Source: Chara braunii (lineage: Eukaryota; Streptophyta; Charophyceae; Charales; Characeae). From it: a stretch of DNA of 64,000 nucleotides. Both the position numbers and the translations under genes were made by a program. Of the stretch, positions 52,346-63,685 are shown in pieces. Where the stretch lies: contig BFEA01000322.1 in assembly GCA_003427395.1 (NCBI GenBank), positions 1,380,418 to 1,444,417 on the forward strand. Reading direction: 5' to 3'. Each line of letters starts with the position of its first letter. The stretch's first letter is position 1. The notes under the pieces were generated by a model, which ran no database searches, was not told where the DNA came from, and saw nothing but the letters and a program-made list of their open reading frames with translations.

Positions 52346-52765
52346 CGGTCTGATAAGCGTCTGTAAAAGGGTTGGCATGCCCAGTATGACCTCTATTGCG
52401 CAACAACAGAATCGAGGACTTGCAGCAAACCATGCGTGTACTAGTCCCAGTGGGTTGGCATGGTGACCGTTGTAGGGCCAAACCCCTTAAAACTTTCGAG
52501 CCCGCGTTGACCCCACTCCGGGTCCCAATTGGCTCGGCCCACCCACGCTCATGCTTAGGGCGCGGGCCATTCGTCACGGGGTCACCCCCACCTAGTGCTT
52601 TGAGATGGATGGGGGTGGGCCATCGAGCGAGAGAGCTTTGACATTGGGGATGTAGCTCAACCCTCACGCCGAGTGGTAGTCTCGATGATCTTTTCGCAAG
52701 CATAATTTTTTTGATTTTTTTATTGTGTTCGCAGACAATTGCTCCTTCGAATACTCGAGCAGTCC
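52346..52765. other. unassigned DNA with a tRNA-Ala-like start
   Basis: GGGGATGTAGCTCA at about 52648-52661 equals the first 14 bases of many tRNA-Ala genes, and GTGGTAGTCTCGATGATC follows at 52674. No T arm or CCA end fits, so this is at most a pseudogene or the head of a retroposon. No protein gene is seen. Confidence 0.35.
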
Positions 52766-53650
52766 AGGGGTTTTTTAAAAGTTCTCTTCCTTTGTGCGTA
52801 GGCTAAGCGTCATCCTTAGGCCACGCACCATTTCCCTCCACAACAGTCCTATGACATCATCGGGGCACGACGGCGCCGTCTTCCCCCTTTGCCCCTATGT
52901 TCTTTTGTGATCCACATGTCCCATCCATGACTTTGTTGCCTGCCCTTAGTCTTTTCGGGCCTCCATCCGCATACAAAGGGGCTGCTTCATGTTCCGACCA
53001 ATTAAGACTTCATTCCCCACTCAGTCCATACTTAAAGCGTTATACACCAAGGGCCCATTCACTTGTAGAGTTTACACTAAGGCCCCACAGCCTCTTGCTC
53101 ATTCATTCCTCTTCCCTTTGCTGGCACATCCCTGGCCCAATCCCGCTCAAGTCACCTCAATGCTACTCACCTGCACAATCAACACAAAGCAAAGACCGAT
53201 ATAATCCCCCACTTGGGGTCAACACATAACCCTTCCCACATGCCTAAGTTTTCATTCTTTGCCCTCGGCTTCCTTCCCATTCCTTTTACTATACTCAGCC
53301 AGTCCATTCTCTTCTCATAGTCATGCAGTCTGGGTTCTAGTTGAGTCAACTGACCTTTCTTCTCAAACAACAATATCTTTCTTTAGTCCTCTTTGGACGA
53401 GCCTGCTTCCGATCTCCACCACGTTTTCCGTCTACCGTTCTCAAGTGTTCCCCTCTTTTCCGTTTTGGTGGCACAAGTCCTTCCCTTGCCCTCTCCCTCC
53501 ACCAAGTGAGGTCAACTTTCTTTCACCGTTCGTCCCCTGGCAACGTAACAAGTGAGAGGAAGAGGTTAGTTGTATGCTAGGTGGGAAAAGAACAAGGTTT
53601 AGACTTAGGTCATGGAGGGGTAGAGGAAAGAGGACCAAACGACGAAATAG
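52766..53650. other. unassigned pyrimidine-rich DNA
   Basis: No gene is recognised. On the minus strand CCCCAAGTGGGGGATTATAT at about 53196-53217 looks like the polypurine tract ahead of a copia-type LTR; a similar plus-strand word is at 54697. Confidence 0.35.

Positions 53651-53652
<2 letters not shown>

Positions 53653-53737
<85 letters not shown>
53653..53737 (+). repeat. (GA)n microsatellite
   Basis: About 42 uninterrupted GA units. Reading frames through it are not genes. Confidence 0.95.
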
Positions 53738-53738
<1 letters not shown>

Positions 53739-53809
53739 CCCAATAAATCCTAATCAAACCTTACCCTTACTTGACCTACCATCCCTTATTCAAGGTCCGG
53801 ACCGGTACA

Positions 53810-54560
53810 TCATCAATATGAGAGAAAGACTGAACAACACAAGTGTAATCGGCTTACACATGCACACAGAGCTATGGAGGCAGCAAGATCTGAACAGGTA
53901 CATCACTAAGTGAGGGGGAAACCGAACAGCACAAGTGTGATTATCCTACACAGTCAAGGAAGCAACAAATCTGAACAGGCACTTTACTAAGTGAGAGGAA
54001 GGTTGAAGAAAACAAGTGTGACTTATCCGACACATGCACAAAGAGCTATGGAAGCAACAGATCCGAACCGGAACATCACCAAGTGGGAGAAGGACTGAAT
54101 AGCACAAGTGTTACTACATCATACACATGTGGAAGCTATGGAAGCAACTAGGAAGAATCAACACATCACTAAGTAGAGAAAAGACTGAACTGCACAAGTT
54201 AGATTACAGCATACACATGCGGGGAGGTATGGAACAATTAGGAAGAACCGGCACGACACCAAGTGAGAGAAGGATTGAACTGCACAAGTTAGACTACAAC
54301 ATACACATGTGGGAAGCCATGGAAGCAACTAGGAAGAACCGACGCATCACCAAGTGGAGAAAAGACTGAACTTCACAGGCTAGACTATAGCATACACATG
54401 TTTGAAGCTATGGAAGCAACTAGGAAGAGTCGGCACATCACCAAATAAGAGAAAGACTGAACTTCACAGGTTAGACTACAACATACACATGTTTGAAGCT
54501 ATGGAAGCAACTAGGAAGAGCTGGCACATCACCAAGTAAGAGAAAGACTGCATGTGAGTG
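53810..54560 (+). repeat. 90-bp tandem minisatellite
   Basis: The word AGCTATGGAAGCAAC recurs near 53870, 53955, 54044, 54134, 54225, 54315, 54406 and 54497, so the period is 85-91 bp. Each unit also has CACCAAGTGAGAGAAAGACT and CATACACATGT. At least eight diverged units. No frame is conserved across units. Confidence 0.85.
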
Positions 54561-55550
54561 AGACTTGCTCAAACACCTGCATAGCACTCATGGAAGCATC
54601 CAACATTGAATCAAATCATTACAAGGTGGAGAAATGGACAATGTGAGAGGCTAGGCTCACCAAAGTGCCTTCATGAGTGAAAATCGAAGTAAAGATTTAC
54701 CCCCAAGTGGGGGGAGAGATAGATCTTGATGTGAGAGTAAGTAAATCTCTCCCTCAAGCCAGGAATCTCATAGCCCAAAATGGAGATTTGCCAGGGAGTG
54801 AAGGAAATGACCATCATGGAGACACCACTAATAGAGGATCTACTTTCTATCTCTTCCTTGAAGAAGAAGTAGAAGATGAGGAGGAAGAAGGAGAGAGGGA
54901 GGAGGAGGATGAAGAGGAAAGAATAAAGAAGAAAAGGAGAGAAAAAAAAGAAGAAGAAGAAGAAGAAGAAGGAGAAGAAGAAGAAGAAGAAGAAGAAGAA
55001 GAAGAAGAAGAAGAAGAGTTTCTCCTCCTTGTTCTCACTCACCTCTCCTTTCTTCTCTTGGTGTTGAAGACCAGTCTTGATGAAGCTCCTTCCTCCTTTG
55101 CATAGGTCTCACTTAGTTATGGCTCTCTTCTTTCTCGAGCCCTTTTTCCTTCCTCTTCCAACCTCCCCCTGGCTATGGCAAGCTCCAACTATCAAGGCTA
55201 TGGAGTTCTCCCCTCTAAGAGGGTTGAATGGGCTCCTCCAAGCCTCTCTCTCTCCCCCACAGCCTGGGGCCTATGGCGGACCACCTCCTTGGGCCACCAC
55301 CACTCTCACTAGCTCCAATGGCCGCCCTCACTAGCCTGCAGCTTCCTCCAAGCCTCCCTACTGGCAACGGTTCCCCTCCTCTCACTCGAAGTGAGTAGAG
55401 TGCTACTATGAGCTCACTTGGGCAGCCTGGGTACTCCTCATGCAAATGTGAGTGTGGCGGTATCGGTGCAAATACCCTTACAAGGGTATCCATCCTGGTT
55501 TTTGTAAGTGACAAAAAATAGGTTTGGTTTAAAATTTACGTTATTCCGTG
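54561..55550 (+). other. unassigned DNA with a (GAA)n tract
   Basis: CCCCCAAGTGGGGGGAG at 54700 resembles a polypurine tract. (GAA)n with few interruptions fills 54945-55017, encoding only poly-Glu. ATACCCTTACAAGGGTAT at 55469 is a perfect small hairpin, preceded by GGCGGTATCGGTGC, which resembles a primer site. An LTR between 54715 and 55450 is possible but unproved. Confidence 0.35.
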
Positions 55551-58500
55551 CGAAGCGCGGGCTATGTCTGTTGTTTGTGTTGACTAGATGGTTGACTAGA
55601 GCAGAGAGTGTGTGGGCGCGCAGGCTTGAGGCGCGCGTGATTTTTATTTTTTGACAACTGAAGGGCCGGTGTGATCGCCGACTTGATTTTGTTTATTTAC
55701 TGATTAAAACTAGGATTAAAAAGATTGTCTCATTGATTGACGTGTTTGCTTGCGACTTGTGCGTACGTGTGAAAGACGACGTTGACAACAAGGTGGTTCT
55801 GAAAGTGCTTCGGTAGGACAGCGCGCCGCGCAGTATCGGGTTATTTTAGGTGTTCGTCAAAATTAGACCCAGACTTGGCCCTAGCATTATTGGTTACGGC
55901 GTCGGACTTTCATTGAGGAGATTCAGGGATCGAGATTAAGCGGTGACGAAATGAGAATAATAGGATAGGGCGAGGGCCTCACGGGGCTATCCCCTTAGGC
56001 ATTGCCGTCAGCGGCGCCGGAATGGTGTTAGTGTTTTCTTTTCTGGTTTGTCATGCTCTAGCGATTAAAAGTTTTGAATACTTTGTTGTATTATTATCTC
56101 GCCCCGGCACTCCCTGACAAGGGTGCCCCGCTGGATTTGGAGGTCGACGGTCAAGGGCTTTGAGCGCGAGCCTCTATTTCGTTAACCCACGGGTTCCTCG
56201 CGTGGTTAGAATGCTAGTGAAGGGCCTTGGTCCCGCTGCTTTGAGACACAGATCGAGGAAGTCGACGGGCATGTGAGCCGGTGGGTGGTTAGCCCATGAA
56301 GCGGAAGAAACCTGAATGGCAGGGTTGCTTCAAGGGCACCGTCGGCCAGCCGCGATCTGCCGCGAGGGTTTGATTGTGGGTATGCCGACGGGATCCGTAA
56401 GATAATGGATCGTGCCCAGTCAAAGGGGCCTTAAAACGGCCCGAGGCACTGTCGGAGGACTGCAGCGGTGTCACGGCCAGCTACGGATCGCGGGGAACCT
56501 GGCCTCCAAAGTTCTCATTTGAATATTGGCTACTATCGGGGCCCAAGTGGCTGGGCTTGCAATAGGTCCGCGCCCCCAATTTTGTTCATTGCTATGAAAA
56601 TGCGTAAGTGCGGACAATGGAGACCCATAGCGGTGGCAAACCTGGCTCGGGCGGACCGCTGCAGAAAAGGGGGGATTCCTTGTGGAAATCCACAACGGTA
56701 TTGCTGCATACCGATCGTCGGGCAGTATAGGGGCAGAGGATTGTCGGACCGTCCAGAAGTTGCTCCTCACATAAGTTCTCCTCGGGGTAGCGGAGCACGA
56801 CGCACGAGTCATTCATCAGCCTGAGGATCGGGGCGAAAGGTAGCTTGGACCGATCGACGACTGCCTGGCCTCAGAAGCGCTATTAAGGAATCGGAGTTGC
56901 CCGCCAAGCTGATGCACTGATGAAGGAAGACTGCACTTGGACACCATGTTGCGCCAGGTGCATTTAGAAGTAGATGGTGAAGATGGCAGTGGGAAGGGAG
57001 TTGGCGCGGGAGGAGAAAGCTATGTCCCGCCCGTTTCTCGACCAAAATGAGCGGGGAAAAGTGCTGGACTGGGATTTTGAAAGCGGGCGAGCACGAATCC
57101 GTGGTCAGTTTTGGGAGTAGGTTAGTCGATAGGGAGATAGAAGATAAAGTGGCTGCGCGGAGGTAGAGCGAAGGAGGAGATATGGCTGTTGCAAGAAGAA
57201 AGAACTCGATATCTCCCCCAATTCATAACAGAAACGGGCAAGGTAAGAGGCAATTTGGGGGTTTTTACCTCGGGCGAATCGCATGGTAAGGTTACAATTA
57301 GTGGAAAAGTAGTAGAGTGAAAGATAGGAGAGGTAGAGAGTGTGTCGAGCTATGGAGATGGCGGAAGAATGGGAGTGAAAGTTGTTTTACTTGGTCGTAT
57401 CTTGATCGTTTTCGACGGAATTAGATGCTAAATAGAAGTTTTAACCATTCTGAGCGGATTGACGACGCCAGATATCTGATGTGGGGAGCGGTCTGCTCGG
57501 TACGAGGGATGGGGGATGCACGTGGGGCTGGTACGTTTCGGCAGGAATTTCTGATCGTATTCGTAATATCGGTTTAGCTCCTGCTCCTGGAGGTCGTCGT
57601 TAGGCCCCAAGTGTAGTTGTTGGCGGCCATCGTACTGACCGTAAATAATCATAGGCTTTTTCCTCGTAGTTGTAGTGCTCACGTAGGTAAGCTCCAGGAT
57701 CGATTCCTTGCTGAGACTATTATCTGACCATCGCGGTGTATCTTCTTGTATATTAGTGGTAGATTCATTCTCGTTTTGCATACTTGGAAGATGGCGGAGC
57801 GTGACCCACTGTCGCACATCTTGGCTTGCTTCCCCGATCGTCTTCTTCGGGGTTGAGGCAGTCGTACTGATTCGAGTATGGCTTGTGGCACTCATCGTAG
57901 CAGCTGACGCATCTTCCCGTACCCCGGCATAAGATTCATACTGGGCCAGTACGGGAACGGACACAGTGGAGAGAGGTGAGCTGGAGCGGATGTACCTTTC
58001 CGTGTTGTGGCAGAAGATTCATCCAGGTTTTGCTCCTCTTGTTGGTGGAAGTAGTACGAGGCAAGCTACAGGGGACTGTGACATGGCACAAACCGGCATT
58101 GCATCTGCTAGGAACGAATGCTGCTGTTAAGACTGGGAAGTTGTTCGCTTCCTCCGTCGGCATGTTGGCTCTGCATGCGACTACACCGTGATGGCGTTGT
58201 CTTTGTTTTTTAGCACGCCTTATGTCTGGGCGAACTGTTGGTAATTGCGGGGACTACAGGGAGCTCACCGTAGGGAGCAGTCGGGTGCACTAAATTGACA
58301 GGAGCAGGGACTGAGAAAAAGGAGAGGCAAAGGAAAGGACGGGCTACGGGTCTGGAGACTTACCTGTTCAGCCAGCTCGCAACCCTCTTGGACGTACGAA
58401 GCGATGAGGAGTGGATCGTGGGGTAGTAAGCTGCCTGCTGACCGGTGTAGGGCCCGACTCGTCGAGCGGCACAGCAACAAACCAACCTCCCAAGCTGCAG

Positions 58501-58960
58501 ATTTGCCTGTTGGCCAAGGTGCCATTCATCCCATCAACTTGCACAGTGACGAGCCAGCACGCTTGGGGCCACGGGCTCGGCAGAGCGACTGGGTCTTCTG
58601 AAAAGGAGATAGTGCTGCGATTTGGAGAATCTTGAGGATGGGTCAATTGCTTCAGCAGTTTGACTTTGGTTTGACCAGCGATTGTGCGTTTTGGCCATCA
58701 TTGCGGGGCCCTCAGGCGCATGAAGATTACAAGGCCCTCTCCTGGGAGTTGAGTTTGTCCCTCTCCTGCATCTCGAGAGTCTCAAACCCCTCATTATGTC
58801 CTTCTTACTCTCAGTCTAGTCCTGTTCCGAGAGGAAGGCAGCAGGCGGGATTGCAACCCGTAGGATTGCAGCAAGACTCTGTGGGGAGTCAACCCACCGA
58901 TTGCGGGAGCTCTGCCGAAACTCAGGAGGAGTTTTGGAGGCAGAGAATTGAAAGGTAATC
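55551..58960. other. unassigned, apparently single-copy DNA
   Basis: No element or known protein is recognised over 3.4 kb. The longest frame is a 178-codon minus-strand one (57428-57964). A plus-strand frame at 58632-58958 (ending EEFWRQRIER) stops exactly at AAAG|GTAATC, a possible splice donor. Either could be an exon, with no family evidence. Confidence 0.4.
57428..57964 (-). CDS. hypothetical open reading frame
   Basis: 178 codons from MSVPVLAQYESYAGVREDAS to a stop. It is Thr/Ser rich (HTRISTTASTPKKTIGEAS) with a Tyr/Gln-rich C-terminal half (IIYGQYDGRQQLHLGP). I recognise no domain, signal peptide or membrane segment. It is the longest frame in an otherwise unassigned 3.4 kb. It could be chance. 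Confidence 0.2.
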   Translation of the reverse strand: MSVPVLAQYESYAGVREDASAATMSATSHTRISTTASTPKKTIGEASQDVRQWVTLRHLPSMQNENESTTNIQEDTPRWSDNSLSKESILELTYVSTTTTRKKPMIIYGQYDGRQQLHLGPNDDLQEQELNRYYEYDQKFLPKRTSPTCIPHPSYRADRSPHQISGVVNPLRMVKTSI

Positions 58961-59217
58961 ATTGCTTCCCCTCTATAAACCCAGTTATAACCCATTATGT
59001 GTATTCCTTATTATGTTTTGACTGAGTATATTGAGTGCACCCCTACTTTTACTTTTCAGTTTGACTTTCAGGACACAAACCAGACTAAGTAAAGGAATGT
59101 ATGTGCAATGTCAGTTTCAGTTTTATTGTTTGACTGAAAGCAGATTGTGGGATTGCGTCTGGGGGAAAGGATGGGAGAAAGGTTGTATTGCTTGTGTCTG
59201 ACTGGGTCACCCAAAGG

Positions 59218-59650
59218 CTGGGTAAGTCTCCATAAGTTTGGGGAGGCCCAGTGCTATGTTTATTTTGAATTGCCTGGAGGACCAGACATGTTCCATAAGT
59301 TTGGTGGTCTGGTTGCTCTGATTTGTGAGGGTTGACTGTGATTGACTTTCAGGGACCAAGCATGTTCCGTAAGTTTAGGTGGCTTGGTCGCCTTGTTTAA
59401 TTTGGGTTTCCTTTAGTTTCTTTAGTTTATGAACGAGGAGGTCTGAGCATGTTCCATAAGTTTTGGTGGCTCAGCCTCTTCCTGCTTTGGTTTTAAGAGA
59501 AATGAACCAGGCTGAGGACCAAGATATGTTCCATAAGTATGGGTGGTCTTGGTCCAATGCCACGCACATGTTGGAACCAAAAGGTTATAACTTGGCTATA
59601 TTTTACTACTATTCTATCTATGAACTGGCGGTTCCATAAGTTTGGGTGGT
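59218..59650 (+). repeat. array of six motifs, five as hairpins with a conserved loop and varying stems
   Basis: The core GTTCCATAAGTTTGGGTGG recurs near 59228, 59291, 59365, 59452, 59529 and 59632, spaced 63-103 bp. Five copies are flanked by perfect complementary arms that differ between copies: CTGGG/CCCAG (59218, 59247), ACCAGAC/GTCTGGT (59281, 59307), GACCAAGC/GCTTGGTC (59354, 59382), CTGAGC/GCTCAG (59443, 59469) and GGACCAAGA/TCTTGGTCC (59516, 59547). Compensatory changes in the stems with a conserved 19- to 24-nt loop point to selection on RNA (or DNA) structure. I do not recognise the motif. Confidence 0.7.
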
Positions 59651-59664
59651 CTGACTATAGCTTA

Positions 59665-60363
59665 TCACCCCTTAGTGCTGGCAGTCTTTTTAAAGGCAGA
59701 AAAATTTTCTTCTTCTTTATTTGCGTCCGACTCATGGGCTGAAGAACAAGCTGTATCGGAGTCCTGTTCTTGGTCGTCACCCAGAGTGGGGTCATCCGCA
59801 TCGGCTTCTTCTTCGGCCTCCAGCAGGTCATGCACAACAAAACGGTTGCTGCCCTTGAACCGTTTGCCGCCCATGGGCTTTTTGCTGCCCACCGTGCTAA
59901 CGAGGTCCATAGCCTCCAGACTAACTACATCCTTCATTAAGGTGAGCCAGTCAGTGTATGCAATGTAGTCCCTGCCCAGCCGACTAGTGAAGTTAGTTGG
60001 AACCGCGCCCTTAACCACATCCAAGCAAGATTGAGCGGACAATTCCAATCCAGGAGTGGCAAACATCTTGCTTAGATAGGTCTGCAGGCTTTTCATGGAG
60101 CCATTCCACTTGCTGTGCTTTACTTTGTCAAGTTGAATCCTTGCTTTAGCAGCAACATGTGGGTCTTGGTATTGTGAGATAAGGAGATCTTCGAGGGAGG
60201 CAACCGGGGTGGTCCTTAGCCATTTGGCTAGTGCAGCCTTTGGGAACCCCGCCCGTGTCGCTTGGACTTCTAGGAAGCCCCGTACGACTGGCTCGACATT
60301 TATTCCCATTATTACCGCCTGGGTCTCAGTTTGAGTCCCCAGAATCTCAAAGTAGGCCCTCAT
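59665..60363 (-). pseudogene. element G Gag core
   Basis: The frame shows MRAYFEILGTQTETQAVIMG, VEPVVRGFLEVQATRAGFPK, TTPVASLEDLLISQYQDPHV, KHSKWNGSMKSLQTYLSKMF, AQSCLDVVKGAVPTNFTSRL and YIAYTDWLTLMKDVVSLEAM, all matched in element E. Homology ends at FSAFKKTAS (about 59690). The C-terminal knuckle and all pol are absent. The core is open, without the stops seen in E. Confidence 0.85.
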
Positions 60364-61030
60364 GGAGCCGATCTAGGACTCGATGTCTTCTTTGCCGTCG
60401 TACTTGGACGGTATTTGAACTGCCTTTCGGTCCACATAGGGACCAGCGTGGTTGGGACCAACAGCAGCTGGTTCCAATCTTGGGGCTACAGCAGTTGCAG
60501 AAGTTCAGCAACAGTGGAATCTGCACCTGCTGCAGGTCCCGAAGGGGTTGCCATCACACTCGAAGAAGAGGTAGAAGAAGATACAGTAAGAGGGGCAGGC
60601 GTAGTTTCGATTGCAGCCTCAGATCCAAGGGGTAGAGGAAGAGGGTTGGCCACTTGGGCTTGTCGCAGGTCAGCCACCTCCTTTGTCAAGTCATGGTACT
60701 TGCGGGTCATATCAGTCAGATCATCCTGAAGAGTCTGCAGCTTTGCAAAGACTTCAACGATCTGAGTGGTATGGTCCTCAAGATTCCGGACTTGAACAAA
60801 GGTTGTAAGTATGGATTGCAACTGTTCCCCACACTGCTCTTCAGTCAGTGAGGGGACAGTCTCTAGGAGAGCCACTTGCCTTTTCAGCAAGGTCTCCTTC
60901 CTCTCCTTCTCTGACTCCTATTCTCTTTTGATTGCACTATCCAAGAGTGCTTGCAGATAAGGTTTCTCAGCGTCACTGGCTGCATCCAACAAGGCCCGCC
61001 ATTGCGTTGAAGTAAGCTGGGCCATTTTCG
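60364..61030 (-). pseudogene. element G Gag amino end
   Basis: The frame 60486-60890 shows MLKRQVALLETVPSLTEEQC, VRNLEDHTTQIVEVFAKLQT and a coiled-coil LQDDLTDMTRKYHDLTKEVA, then a Ser/Thr/Pro/Ala linker. A TAG near 60374, seen on the minus strand before the AYFEILG block, and a stop near 60920 break it. It matches element E 34201-34700. Confidence 0.8.
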
Positions 61031-62563
61031 GACTGTCAGTATGGACAGGTGGGTCAGAGAGTCGCCAGTCAGCAAAAGAATCAATCAGACTTTCCAGAGG
61101 TTCACTCCCCTTCCCGCTTAGACGAACACTCCTTTTCCCAGTCCTTGCCCACTTCAGACAATCACTTTTCGTCTCTCCCTGTTCTCTCTCCCTGTTCTCT
61201 CTCCCTGTTCTCTCTCCCTCCTCTCTCTCTCTCTTCTTTCAGATTGCGAGTCTCCACGAGCATCGGAAATGAACTCAGAAAACAAACTTGAAAAGCTCAG
61301 AGAAGAGAAGGTAGAACTCCTAGCCGGAACGACATTTCTTTTGGAAGCAGAGAACAGCAAAAGAAACAGTCAAACTCAAAGAGAGGTCTGATCCAGCGAC
61401 CCAGTTTGATCAGACTGCATACGAGGTCCTCTCCAATCTGACCAGCTCCGTGTCCGTACAGCAAATCAGACAACGAGTAACTAAATGCAACAATGGAGAA
61501 TTGAGTGGTGTACAGGGTGCGAGTCAAGCCACGGATGGTGCAATCAGAAGACAAGCGAAACGTCAAAGCCAAGATCCCCTCGGCAGTGGGTGTCCTAATC
61601 CAAGAAGAATGAACTCATATCCCAGCCAAGAAGGCAAGAGGTCAATGCCTAACCGATTCGGGTCCAGAGGCTCTCCTTGTTTGGGCCTTGTCCCGCTGGG
61701 TCCCAAGGGTCCCACGTAGGTCTCAACCAGGTCCCAACCAAGAGGAGCCCCGCCTGAACTTAGTTCAGTCTCTACTGCACTGAAAAACGAAATTTCAACT
61801 TCTGGCAGAACCTACAGACTACAACCGTTCAGTGATGAAAAGACAAAGCACTATAGAAAGACTCGGCATGTATAACAAGATACTTCATTTTCCATCCATC
61901 AGGTGAGTAGGTAGATCACATGCATTCAGTCACACAATCAAGACCACAGAGGAGTAGGAAAAGAAACCCAGAGTACCCCAGCAGGACAATCAATACCATA
62001 CACACATACATGGGCATCCCGTAGGTGCTCGACACTTACCTGAGTGGCCTTGAGCTTCGAGATGAAGAGAACTCACCCCCCTTCTCATGTGGTCCTCCTG
62101 ACCCATCTAACGCTACCCCTACACTAGTGTCCTATCTCCTAGGAGGGTCTGACTCCAACACCCAAGTGCAACGCCGGATCCCCCGTCGATGCTGAAGAAC
62201 AAAGTAGCAACTTGCANNCCGTTGATGCAGAATGGCCGCTGACCCTCAAGCTCGCCTACTTGAGGGCAGCCCTTAAGTTGCCAAGTGTCTCCCTTGATTC
62301 AGATTCCAGGTGCGAGTGCCTCTCACTGTCGCCTCTCTCAAATCGCCGCATGAAGTCTCCTCGAAATGTCTTGCCACCCCAATCTCACTCTCACCCAACC
62401 TGGTTAGGTTCTATGTTGACCCCACATGACCTAACCAGGTGGGGGCAGCTTCCCTTAGCCACGCTGCGCCACTTCCCTCAACCAACCAAGCCTAACCGTA
62501 AGTGTTGCCCTCAACCACTTAGGTTAGGGTTAGGGCAGCAAAGTCAACTCTCACCAGCAAGTA
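61031..62563 (-). other. element G leader
   Basis: The block 61680-61920 matches, inverted, the E leader at 33280-33600. A block with CCTAACC/GGTTAGG words (62400-62535) adjoins the primer site as in E. CTCCCTGTTCTCT repeats are at 61176-61215. N bases are at 62217-62218. Confidence 0.65.
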
Positions 62564-62581
62564 GAATCCACTCCGATACCA
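62564..62581 (-). other. primer binding site of element G
   Basis: On the minus strand TGGTATCGGAGTGGATTC starts one base after the LTR end CATAACA. It matches initiator tRNA-Met. Confidence 0.8.
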
Positions 62582-62582
62582 A

Positions 62583-63685
62583 TGTTATGACCCTGGCCAA
62601 TTTCGAGATACGCATCCATCAGAAGGTACAATGCCATCCAATTGCAGAAAGAAATGAATGAACTTGAGAGGAGAGAGAGAGGATTAGAAGAAGAAGAAGA
62701 AGTAAGAAAGATGAAGAAGAAAATGTACACCAGCAAAGACAATGACAAGGCTCTTCTTCTTCGCCCAACAATCTCCTCCTCCTTATCTCCCCCTCCTCTT
62801 ATTCATACAAGAAATCATAATACAATGTTGAATGACTGGTCCTGAATCAATGTCCGAGTCCCTCTTCTACTGCAGGTATCACTCAAGGTCCACCATAGCC
62901 ATAACCGCCTCTCCCACTCTTCACTCTCATAGCCAGGTAAGTACCCCTGGTGCTCCTCCCCCTTCCTCCTTCCTTCCTCCTTCTTCCTCCCTCTAGTCCT
63001 TCTTCTTCCTCCCCAGCAGCGCAGCTCCAACCCAGCGCTGCTCCCTCCAGCGCTCCACCAGTGTGTCGCCAAACTTGCACACCGAAAAAGAGGCCAGGTC
63101 TTCCGCCCGGCCTGAAGATATAGCGGCCTGCTTTGCCTCTTGGGCGGTGACTTCCAGGCTGCTGGCCTTCCCAACCAACCGGTACCTCCTCCTTTTTCGG
63201 AGGGAAACATCATTGCAGACTCTGATATTGCCTCTACAGGCCCTAGACTCAGACTGGTACCCGCTAGACCTAGCCTACACTGCCGGCCTCTAAAAATGCC
63301 ACTTTTGTCTTCTTCTGCTCGGCCTCCGGTACCTGCATATTTACCCCCCTGCCGGGTGCGGTACCGGCCTACCCGCTACTTTGAGTGCTTTTCCCCCGCT
63401 GCAACCCTTCGAAGCCACGGCCAGAGGTAAGTACCGGCCCTGAGGGCCCAACGAATGAACAAGTGCCCTGGCGGGCCACACACACACACACTCATACCAA
63501 CCAGCACTCAGACAGGCACAGTCACACACACGCAAGCCAACCAGCACTCAGACAGACATGCAGTCCAGCAAGCACACACACACACACAGACTTAGCAGGC
63601 GGGGAACTCAGTAGGGCATTCAGTCTATGAGCAAAACTCAGAAATCAGCTGTGTGTTTCAGTCCGTGTTTGGACGGGTTATCACA
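62583..63685 (-). repeat. 5' LTR of element G, family III
   Basis: On the minus strand it starts TGTGATAACCCGTCC at 63685 and ends GGGTCATAACA at 62583, 1103 bp, matching the other family III LTRs. It is the right end of element G and adjoins an open coding-like sequence. Confidence 0.85.

Noticed and set aside
53655-54600. Minisatellite region as a CRISPR-like array
   Set aside because: The units diverge throughout with no constant repeat and variable spacer pattern, and the genome is eukaryotic.
54677-55105. 142-codon acidic frame
   Set aside because: Its bulk is poly-Glu from (GAA)n; the rest has no recognisable motif.
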